The position numbers and the translations under genes were made by a program. A stretch of DNA of 64,000 nt from Prostheceraeus crozeri (lineage: Eukaryota; Platyhelminthes; Polycladida; Euryleptidae): contig CAJQUW010007737.1 of assembly GCA_907163375.1 (NCBI GenBank), forward strand, positions 372,001-436,000, read 5' to 3'. The notes under the pieces were generated by a model, which had not been told where the DNA came from, searched no databases, and saw nothing but the letters and a program-made list of their open reading frames with translations. This document shows positions 10,723 to 22,700 of this stretch, in pieces (positions within the stretch are counted from its first letter, which is position 1; every line of letters begins with the position of its first letter).

Positions 10723-13700
10723 CTGAAAATGAAATATACACTTCAATTTTCTTTCACGCCACCTTCGTAAACATAAGATATACTTGCAGCTGAAAAGCCC
10801 GAACCAAGTGAGAATCGACAAGGTTTGAACACTACTCCACAACTGGTTTCGTGGCTTTTGACGGCATGGTAAAACTAAAGAAAATGAAATCCAAGTTGTC
10901 ACCGCTTTTTGTTATGTAATTACCGGTCAGCATTGCCCACTAATGTCTCTCATCAGGTGTCCCACCCAGGGATTCAATGAAAACTTAGTAGTAAATCCAC
11001 CATATTCTTCATAATATAATCTTTCATTTCGTATACGTTGTGCGCTGTGAGCCTTTTTTGGGTACAGCGCCGTATAAATACAGCCAAATAAATATTATAT
11101 ATTTATTTACAGTATATATTATATATATTTGATTATTAAGCTACAATACATATACTACTTTTATCCTACAATTTATTCAGCTACATGTGTTAGTATTATT
11201 AAGATATTACACATTTTACATTCCATTGATGTCTCTTCACTTTTCGATTTCATTGTCCGTCAATAAACATGTAATTTCTATACTTCTGTCATTAGCCTAA
11301 TATCATGTGAATCACATTTCTCACGAATTTTCCTTCGCTAATAATTACTGATCAGAATAAAGTACAAAGACCCATGTTCACACGAATACAAAATTACTGT
11401 CATTAATTATCCTGAAAAATGTCCAACGACTTCCAATTTGAGCAAATTTCCATTCAAAGATGTCAAATATTTGTTTTCTATTGTTAACTTTCTAAACAGA
11501 TCGCTTATTGAAGAACGATTACACTAGAAACATGCTATTAGTTTTCTAAATCTGGGAAACACCAGCTTCGAACGGAAGAGGATGTCATTTACCGGATTCT
11601 AAGTGTTGAAGTTACGCCTTCTCTGCTTGCATGGTCAACAATTAGAAGTTCACAAATGTCAGTTGGAATCTTTAGAAAACTATAAAACTTGTCTGAACTT
11701 CTCCAGCTGCATCAAAACATTTGAAAACATCTCAAGACAATCGGTCAAAATGAGAAGTTTGGCAGTCTTCAGCTTGTTAATCGTCTATGCCATCAGCATT
11801 GATGCGTCGAGGAGACCTTGCCACAGGAGACGAGATGAAATTGAGAACAGAGGCTTACTTGGAAGACAAAGTTTGTATTGCGACAGTGAAGGCTTCTATG
11901 AAGCAAAACAATGCCATGGATCAGAATGCTATTGTGCTGATCGATTTGGAAATAAGATTGGAAACTACAAAGCAAATATAGGAGAAAGCGCCAGCCAAGA
12001 CTGCAGATGTGCAAGAGATGAAGAAAGATATAATCGAAGAAGAGGAATGATGCTCGGTGGAATCAACTTCAGTTGCTCTGAAAATGGTAATTACGGATAT
12101 GTGTGTGAGGGATCTAGATGCTATTGTCCAGATGAAAATGGACAAGAGGATACAACGAAAGGCAATGTTCATGTTTCAAACGGCCACCAATTGAGATGTT
12201 AAGAAACGATTGACTATGAATTTGGAATGCGTAAGTGTTGTATCCATAATAAATGCCTACGTTGAGTGAATTTGCAGCTTTTACAGAAAGTCATTTTTGG
12301 ATCATAGAAAGCTTACCAGTTTCTTATTGAGAAATTACAAGGACAAGAATGTGAAAAACGTAATTCTATAGAATTTTTTTTCATAAATGATTTAATCTCA
12401 TTAAGACTAGGGGATACTTTCTGCCTCCGACGGATTTTGTAAATATCTAAGGAAATTTAACGAACAGAGGATGAAATTATGCGACTTTCAGTTATCTTGT
12501 TTTTGCAGCCTATCAAAATTTAGCGAAGTAGATTTGAAATTAAATTTGTCATATCAGATTTTGAAAAGTACCAATTTTTCTAACACGGCGTTCCGGGTGA
12601 AATTAGTGTTGATTTACATCACTAATAACCAGTTTATAACCACGCAAGCGAAATGTTGAAATGAACTATGACACTGTAGACCTGGAAATTTTCGCGAGTT
12701 TTAATTTCTCAAATGCGTTCAATTTGCAAAAATAACTATTGGCAAATTTTTTATGCTTCTATTTTAATTTGACAACTATGAGGGACTCTGCTTTTTAACT
12801 TCATTAATCTCTGGCAATATATTTACGATGAATCATTGTCAACGAGACACGACACGACACGAATGATAAAGATTCAGCACGTTCAGGGCTATCGATACCA
12901 CGAACATCTACTACACACGAATTTGAGCAAAATCTGAGATGATGGTCGATTTCATACGAAAAGACCCATTAGCAATTTTCTTTCAAGCTTGATCAGTTCA
13001 AATTTTGAATCAAAGATCTGATAGCGAGATGTGAAATATCCTTGGGCCTTATTGTAGATATCTTTGGCTGTATTGCAGACTCTCTAAAATAGGATATCGG
13101 GAAAATTATTATACAGAAATGCTACTTTCTTTTGGAAAGAGCAGAATCCGTGTGAAGGAACTGATTTGAGTTTACTGTCAATTTCGACTATCGACTACTA
13201 CATCGCTTCCTCTGATAAGCGCCGCAAGAGTTTATCTGCAATCGTCTTTAAGTGCAGCGTTTATTAGAATGTGAGGTTCTCCACCTAAAGTTGGCCTTTC
13301 AACTGCGGCGCTTATCAGAGGAAATACGGCATCTATAATTCAAAAGAAAAATACAATAGAAAATACTGAATGGTGAAAGCCACTGCGCTACAAATGTTTG
13401 CAGTAACCTTAATGATTTACATCAAAACGTATTTTCATCTGCTGAGTGTCTAACCTGTTATTTCACAAGGTTGAAGCTCTGTTAGGGCGCGCACTACGAG
13501 ATTGTCGAATTGCTTGATCTCGTTCTGTTTGGTAGTCAACTCTCGTTCCGAGGTGTCTTCCTGATTCCTCACCAGAAGTCTCAATCTGTGAATAGCTCCC
13601 TCAGCACCTTCTTCTCGCAATAAGTCGCGACATTCTTGTTGTATTTCTTCTCTGATTTCGTTGCCGATATTTCCTAGTCGCTTATAAATCTCTGCATCTC

Positions 13701-16700
13701 TTTCTTCACCATCATCACCAATTTTCTGGGAAAATTCTGTTAGATTGGTGTTCAGGATCTCCATCTGCCCTTTAGCTGCCGACTCTAATTCATGAGTTTT
13801 CATCTTTATACACTTCGCTGCTGCTGGTATCTCTTCCTCTACGACGTAGCGGCATGTTTCTTCTGCCTGTGTGATGGCATCGTTGGTGATTGTGGCGAAT
13901 TTCTTCTCCTCTTTGGAGAGGTGATCAATTACGGAAGTGAGTGACCCGGTGACACTCGTCACACATGAACGCAGATCTTTCAATTCAGTTCGACTTGTCT
14001 CTGATGCTTTCATTAATGAATCCTCGGATCGTTGACGGTTCATCGTTAACACAGACTGTTGTTCCTGAAACGAAAGTGTTACTCAAAACTAAAATACCTC
14101 AACGGGCATGGGAATGCACTGGAAAAAGTTAAATCCTTTCCACACTTTGAATATGAGCATCAAAACCGCGTTCTGATAGGAGCATGTTAGCTGCTCTTGC
14201 TCACGCTATACATAGGGCTAAATACAAGATTTGGATCAAATCAATCAATTACAGATCTAAGTGCTGCTTTCAATGACACAATCACGATGCGCGGTTACCT
14301 TTCAGTTTTGAGAATCATCGCCACAGATGCAGTTTTCTGTGATGCACCCGAAAGTGCGGATCTATACAGTGTCCTAGACTGTCATGGAGCCCAATTTTGA
14401 TGAAAATTATAATCAGGTATGAGAATAGGTCAATTACAGGGCATGAAAATTGACTGCATTTCAACATATGAATTGAATCGAAGTAATAACTACAACTATT
14501 TACTTTATGAGAGTATGAATATATGTGAGAACACGATGTTCGAGATTTCCGCCACCAGATAAGTTTGAGAAACTCTATAGATTGATAACAATATCTATAA
14601 TGTTGACAAAAAGTATTTATAATCAATTTACATGTACATACAGTGCTGGCCAAAAGTCTGAATACTTGTAACGAATACTTGTACTAGAGCACTTGTAACG
14701 AAACGGTTAAAAATTAATGAAATTTCTGCTCTCGACTAGCGAACAAAATCATCAACTGGCACTAGCCCAATAGAAATCGCGTGGGTGACATTAAGGAAAG
14801 TCACTAAATTGATGCAGACTTCTCGCCGGTATGTCCGTCAGAAAATACTCCTCAATTTTGCCAGTCATTCAACGTATTACTGTTACATTCAAGACCAATG
14901 ACTAGATGACAAAATACTTCACTATGAAAAATATGTTAACTGATACTGAAAAGAGTTGCTACTGATATAGTGGCACTAACCAAAGGTCACGCTACACGAC
15001 TTTACGGTCACTAAGATAATGCTTCAATATGAATAAGAATTAAAATGTACTTTTTCAGGTGTATCCAGACTTTTGGCAAGCACTGTAGACAACTAGTTTT
15101 CTCAAAATTCGGTCCTAGTTTTACAATGCGCGCTCGATGAGTACCCTTCGATAATTTTTAGGCCTATGTATCAAGCTACGAAGGTTTTCAGATTTCTTCA
15201 GCGAGTTCCTGTTTTTCTAGTTCAATTCACGAAAATCCAGGTTTATACTTCGCGTCACGGTTTCCAGGCAATAACCCATTTAGCCGGCACACTACTGAAA
15301 CAGACCAACAAAAAGTCTTCAATCACATTAGTTACCGTGCAGGAAACCTTAGTATAACCACATCGCATAGTACATTTCTTACCTCATAGAATTGGTGCAT
15401 TTCAGATTTCATCGCACTTAATCTCTTTTCATTTGCTTCATCGAATTGAGTTACCATGTCATTCAATATCTTCATCATTGATCCGACCTCGTGCAAAACA
15501 TTCGTTAGTCCACCGGTTGATTGGGTATGCTGCAATTAAGATGAACAACAGTTGTTGATACTTAAGACCTCAGGAAAGTTGGCTTGCAATCAGAAAATGC
15601 TGCTACTAAAACCTTGTCTGTTTTAGGAAGTTGTCCTGTCTTGGCTAGTATCGTAATATGTGTGAATAGTTTAATTGTACACGATCTGTGATTGATTAGT
15701 TAAGAGGCACATTGATACCAGAGGAAGATTTCTATCCGAGTTTTAATTGTAACCCTCATTTGCCGCTGCGGTCTCTCGTGAGTGCTTGACTCAACATGTG
15801 GACGGAACCCCTGTACAGTTCAAACCAATGGGAACGTGAGGATGTAATGCAGGGAGGAGGGAAATTGACTATTCATTCCCAGCAATGAATGCAATTAGGG
15901 GTCACTGAATGAAAAAATCAATGAATTCGATTACCAGCACTTATACAAGAGGAAAATATATTGTTCTGATGAAGCTGATTCCTGTTGTGCAGTGCTAAAA
16001 ACACGCTTTTCGAGTGGCTAGTTATAAAGTTGCTTCAGGGGATGATCTCACGTACAATGGTTTCGTCAGCACAATCCCAAACAACTGGTTGGAAAATACA
16101 CATTATTACGAGTGTCATACATATCGTACTGACCGCTCAGTATTCTGCCATGATCCTTCCGTATCTGATCTCCAAAAACTTTGAATCAGAAAGCATCTCG
16201 TAATTATTCCAGCTGGCACTGGATGATCGCAAGGAAGAAAAGATGATCCCGCAAGTCTGAACGATGGGTGACAGTATTAGTTAAGTTTATTTTCATTATT
16301 CTGTGTTGAGATATCTACGACCAGTTGAAGAGTATGAAAAAGGGACTATCGTTCAAGGTCACTAAAACATTGACCTCATAATATGATGGTGACCCTTGGT
16401 AGTGGTTCCTTCGCATATCAAATAATGCTGGTAATAGAAAATTACATCATTCATTTACTATAAAAATTGTCATGAAATTCAAGCACGTGATTTTGTTATA
16501 ATTTTCAAACAGCTGTTTTAGCATTATTTGCCGCAAATTATCAGGAGAAGAATTTTGAGGAGATCACCATTAAATTACGGAGCTTTAAAGAAAGTGATTA
16601 CAAGACTTCCAATAATCTTTACATAAAAAAGACAATTAACATCTCAAAATTACAATAATTGAAGATGGAATGGGTAGGTCTGATAACAAACTACGGAATG

Positions 16701-19700
16701 TAAGGGAAAATTACCTGTTCTTGTGCCATTTCGTTTACATGCTGAATCTGAGAAGACAGCTTCTGATTTGCTTGGAGAATTCGACACGTTAGTTCTTTGG
16801 TCACTGTTCCTCCTACTTCTTTAATCTCATCTTCTCGACATTTTGCCATCTCTCTAGTGGTGTCGATCACTCCATCAAGGCGTGATTTCTCTTCTCTATT
16901 TTGAAGAAGCAACTGAGAACGTATGTGCCTTACAGCACTGTCCAAATTGCTCGAATGCTTGCGAATTCCTTTTTCGAGATTTTCACACCAAGTAGACAAT
17001 GCAGATTCATGCAAGGTCATTGAAGACTGAATTTCCTCCGCGCTGCGTGTACAATTTTCTGTGGAATGTAAGGAAAGTGTTAACCCTATCTGGCCTGGGG
17101 AGGGGCCGATTCGGCCCCGCCCTAGATACTTTTTAATCACACAGCTGAACGTCTTTGTGTGAGAAGTTTACCTTCCGTGACTTTTCCTAACTTTTAATTG
17201 CGCATCTTTCGGGAGTAAAAGATTTAATTTTGGCAGTACGAGCTAAATGAAAACTAGTTACGACGCCTAAAAATCGTTGGAATTTACCTTCTGCTCTCAT
17301 TTCAAACTTTTTATCGAATAAATTAATGCAGTGTTGCATAATAGACACAAATTAATGATTTTTATAACATCAATGCTTTTTATAATATGATATTGGGATA
17401 GTATTTAAATGCTTTTTAGTCTTATATCCTCCATATACTACTCATGAATAAATAGTAGAATAATTAACATTTTCTCATTTTTTACACGAATAATGAAACT
17501 TTTGGAAAAACGCATCATTGTAATAATTGCGTATTTGTCTTCATTTAGGTTTCTTTGTGATAATATATTCTAGCTAATGATAGATAGCCAATTTGGAATG
17601 AAATTTATGTCAATATATCTGATGAAAAAAAGACATTTTACTGTTTCAATGTTTGAAATTTGAAATACTATTCATGCAGCATTATTATACATGTATGAAT
17701 CAAAGCAATAAATTAGCATTGATATAGCAAGAAACATGCCAGATAGAACACTTTCGCGTTATGTTTTAGTACGAGGGGTGTTCAAATATGAACGGGAATT
17801 TTTGAAAACAATTTAATTAAGCATGAAAAGATGACATTCTATTTGCATCAAATTTCACAAGACAGCAGTTCACTTCTCAATGTAATCACCAGCAATGTCT
17901 ACACATTTTCTCCATCGATCTGGGAGTGACTTGATGCCATTCTCGAAGAAGGACTTCGGTTGTTGGTTCATCCAGTTTTGCACAACACTTTGGACTTCGG
18001 CATCACTTTGGAATTTCTTGCCTCCGAGAAATTCTTTCAACGGACCAAAAAGATGATAATCAGACGGAGCTAAGTCTGGACTGTATGGAGGATGGGGCAA
18101 CACGGTCCATTTCAATTGTTCCAGTGTCTCGCGGGTAAGGGCAGCTGTGTGAGGCCGGGCATTGTCTTGAAGGAAGATGACGGATGACTGCGACTTTCTT
18201 CTCTTTCCTCTGATGGCAGGTTTCACATCTTCTGTTAAGAGACTCGAGTAGTACTGCGCGTTGATAGTCTTGCGACCATGAAGAAAGTCAATGTGCAGAA
18301 CACCTTTGAAATCCCAGAATATTGTAGCCATTACCTTTCCTGCAGAAGCAGTGGTTTTCGCCTTTCGAGGAGGAGGTGAGTCGGGATGTCTCCACTGCAT
18401 GGACGCCCTCTTCGACTCGGGAGTTGAATGATGAACCCAGGTTTCATCACAGGTTACGATTGCTTCGAGAAACTGCGATCCTTCATCTTCATAGCGCCGG
18501 AGAAGCTGTTGGCAGACATCAACACGCTTTTCTTTTTGCTCATCCGTAAGAAGTCGGGGCACCCAGCGTGCAGACACTTTACTGAATCCAAGTTCTTGGT
18601 GAATGATGTGTTCAGCACTTCCAATACTGATACCAACTTCTTCGGAGATTTCACGGACTGCGATGCGACGATTGTTCAAGATCAATTGCTCCACCTGCTC
18701 TGTGGTTTCTGGTGTTACTGATGTCCTTGGTCGTCGTGGATGTGGCTGATTCTCAACTCGATCACGACCTTCCCGGAATTCTTTGGCCCAACTGTAGACT
18801 CTTGTCTTCGACAGACAATCTTCTCCAAACTGTGTCTGGAGTCTGGTGAATATCTCCGATGGCGATACACATTCAGCTGTTAAGAACTTAATGATGATGC
18901 GCTGACAAATGCTGGCAGGAACTTCTTGTTCAGACATGACTGCAATGAGAGAGTGACTGACTGACAAGTGATTATTATCGTCACAAACAAAAGTGAGCAA
19001 TGCTTCATCGCTCTCTTTCATTGCATTCGCAGCTGTGACGACGTGATAGTTGCTGAACAGCGTTCAGAAATCAATCACGGATGTTGAAACATCGCTTAGT
19101 GAATTTCTAATGTCAAAATTGTGCTTTCTAATTCAGGTAATGAGATAATAACAAATTCCCGTTTATATTTGAACACCCCTCGTATTTCTAACATTCCGAA
19201 GCGATTGGTTTTCAACAATAAAAAGTATCTAAAATTTGTAAAAAATGCACTTTCAAATTTTGAATTGCTATTTATAGCATGGAGAAATTAAAGTTTTGAA
19301 AAACCGACTCCACCAATGAAAAGATCATGCCCGAAATATAGTATGCATGAAACTTCATTAAATTTGAGTATTTACTTTAGGAAACCTGAGGGGGGGGGGA
19401 CCGAATCGGCCCCTCCCCAGGCTAAGACAGTTAAAAAAAACCCAGGTCAGATAGGGTTAATAGCCTGGAATGGGTGCTGTGCTAGAAGAGCAACATGCTG
19501 CACTCGAACAAGTATTTCACTGGTATGCTGAAAAGTTTACCATCATGGCTTATAAGCATTGAATACAACTAAAAACAATCTAAATATTTAAATCCATTTC
19601 ATTGTGGATCATGGTGTGAGGGCATCTTTACAGCCAAACAGAAATATATGAACAATATAGCATGATGGATGGGTCAGTGTTTTTGAGCGAGCTGAGTGAA

Positions 19701-22700
19701 CGGCATTTTTTTAAAAAATTTTCGATGAGCGGATGAGCAAGCGAAAAAGGCACTTCGTTTCGCTCAAAAACACTGGTCAAGACATTTTTGCTGTTCAAAT
19801 TTCGAGGTGCCCTTTGAGTTTCCAGTGAGCTCACTACCACGTGACACCTGCCTGCTTAATATGGACACAATACCTCAACCAGTCTATGAGTCAATCATTT
19901 GCTAATGTACGAATAGGATAACTTTGTTCACTTCACCTAATTAATAACTTACCTTTGTGTGCTATAAGTCCACTGAGAATTACGTTGGACTTCATTTCTA
20001 CTTCTTCACGTAACTGCTTGGTGACATCGAGATTTGACGTTTCACTACTCTTCATACGATCCACTTTTGAATGTAAAGCCGAAACATCGTTGACAGATGC
20101 ATCAGCTGCAGCCATTATCTTCACAGCCTCTTCAGTCAGCTTCTCTTCGGTTTCCTGATGAGCTTCTTTTAGCGCTTCTTCTTCTTGACGAGCTATTTCC
20201 GTCTGCACTAATCGCTCCATAATCTGCTGGGCTTGATGTCGAGTCTTATCTAAATCCACTTCCAGCTTGGCCTTCAATTCTCGGATGTTTTCCAATTCTT
20301 CTTCGGTCATCTGCAAAACACCTCCAAGTTTCTCTATTTCCTCTCGTTGAGAGGTCAGAGACACCTCCTGTTCGGAAATTCTTTCTCTTTGTTGCTGGAG
20401 TGTTGTCTGAATCTTGGCGTAGTTCGCTGCGTCCATAAAGCAACCATTTTTCTCCCGAGTGGCCTGGAAATGAAAGTTGTAGGCTAGTTGTGATTTTTAC
20501 ACATCATGAATTCTTCAGTGAAACTGATCACTTTTAACGAGAACCAGATTGCACAAGAATGTCCGGATTTGTCAGGATCAGTATGAAGTTACTCCTAATT
20601 TTTGTTTTCTGAGAGGCATGATTGGTCAAGCGGGTGTTGCAGTGATGCAGTCACGACGGGAATCAAGAGTACACGAAAGAATGTCGAGAGCTCCCTCCCA
20701 TCTTTATGAACAGCATTCCGTTAAGAACTCGAGGCCATGTTCTCAACATGTGTGTGCGTAGTGTGACGGTTCATGCCACTGAGACGTGGCCAATCACACT
20801 TGAGGATCTAAATTGTTTGAGCCGCTGTGAAAATGCGATGATGTTTGTTCATGACGGCTTGCTGATCGAGTACCTACAGAGCATCTATCAATTGGAAACA
20901 GCTGTCCTTCATTGGGGTAGATGGTAGGACGCAAGCCAAGGGGTAGTCCGAAGAGGAAGTGGTGCGACAACGTGCGAGCCAACTTTAGGACGTTTAACGT
21001 TGAACGTATCGACGCTCAAGATCGAAGTGCGTGGAGAAGCTCTATCAGATCGGACCGACGCCCAACACTCGCAACACAGGAGAAAATGGAGCAGTGAGTG
21101 AGAGATAAGGACTGCTTCAATGATTCCCTTTTTCTTCATTAAATGTGAATGGCTGAAAGCGGCAAAGTACAGATGTCGATATATCGGAACCATGATCGAT
21201 CATCTTCGAGCAGTATTAGCGCTATTTGATATTCAGAATACTATGGTGTCTGATAACTAGCGTTTCATCAAATGGACTCGAGGAAATGATAACCTTTAGC
21301 AGGCCATGTAGACCAGATTATGGAACCGATAAGGATCACCGAGCTGTCCATATGCACTTGTGTTCAACCTCCAACTCGTTACAATATCCGAGGGCAGTCA
21401 ATCACACTGGTTGATCAGACCGACGTCGCTATGGCGACAAACCGCTACTTGAAACCGAACAATTGGCATAATATAAATAAAATTTACAAAATAATATTTC
21501 AGGGTGTTTCTTTCATTTATTCCAGCTTATCTTGCTTGATTAACTCAGTCGGCAGTAGTAGTCATATCTGAATTAGAGCAGATATTCAATGAGAGCTTCT
21601 AAAATAACAGCTGTGCATGCTGAAGAAGCTACGATGAATGAAAGTAATAATGAGTAATCTATCCGTATCAATCTATAGTCCCGAAAGTTCACCTGAAACA
21701 TGATAGAATGGTTATCTTACTTGCAAATCACGTCGAAGACGCTCTACTTCGTCCGAATATTCTCTTAGTAGAGCTTTCTTGCACAACTTCTGATTGACCT
21801 CAGGTCGATTTTGAATGTTTTTCGCTCGATGTGCGTAGTCAAGTGTCGAAAGAGTCTCTTCCAAATTGATTGAGCCAGGAGAGATGGTAGCGATAATAGA
21901 TGTCTTCGTGCGCCCGCCAAGTGAATCCTGCAAACATTGAAAAACAGGTGAACCGAATTCAATTAGAAAGTCAATAAAATATAATATAATAACACATAGG
22001 CCTATTAAAAATATATACAATATACTGAAATTTTCCATATTGCAGGTCAACTCTTTATGTTTTCATTACCGAAAAAGTTGACGATGATATAAATTGTAAT
22101 ATCAACGTCTGTAGCGACGTATTTCGTCATGATGAACTTGTTTTGCTGGAGACACTGTACCGGTTTTGCTTGCTTTTTTTAACTTTGGGCCCCTGAGAAA
22201 GCGTGAAAGGCGTTGGGCTTGTAAACTCAAACCTTGTGCAAATAAAGCATCAAGAAGATACCTCGCCTTCCTTTGAAGCACTAGTACTGATACTTATATA
22301 ACTATAATTATATTACAAAATTACAACGAGCATCGGAGCGTTGAGTGTAATGATTCATTTTACCCATTAAAATCCAAGGGAATTCAGATTTACAGTTGAT
22401 CCTGGCTTTGCATTGCGGCTAATATTCACAAAAGAGTACACAGTATTCATCGACTAGTCTATGATATTTGATGTTGAAATGATCTTACCTGGAGAATACG
22501 TGTCAGTTTGCTTTCCCGATATGGGATATGCGGCGTCCTTTCTACTAGAGCTGTAATGACCCTGCCCAATGTCAATAAACTTTGGTTAATGGAACCGGCT
22601 TCACGCGCTCGTTTCTCCATTGCTCCAGATCGTCCAATGTTCTCGCTTCCGGCCAGATCAACAAGATTCAGTTTGCCTATCTTAAGCAATTCCTCCCCAT

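Larger units (their letters stand above)
17084..19456. mobile_element. piggyBac-like non-autonomous element, interrupted by a mariner
   Basis: TTAA flanks both ends (17080-17083 and 19457-19460). The ends read inward as CCCTATCTGGCCTGGG and CCCTATCTGACCTGGG, with one mismatch. TTAA duplications and CCC...GGG ends are hallmarks of the piggyBac superfamily. Each end also carries an internal copy of GGGGCCGATTCGG within a near-palindrome. Subtracting the inserted mariner leaves about 960 bp with no transposase frame, so it is a non-autonomous element. It lies in KIF11 intron 7. Confidence 0.85.

Noticed and set aside
11603-11749. N-terminal extension of the thyroglobulin-domain frame
   Set aside because: It lies before and across the TATA box and would bury the signal peptide; the ATG at 11750 fits the leader and secretion signal.
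18428-18721. Plus-strand frame of 97 codons
   Set aside because: It is a shadow of the mariner transposase on the other strand.
19316-19531. Plus-strand frame across the right end of the piggyBac-like element
   Set aside because: It crosses the element border and the TTAA duplication and has no domain.
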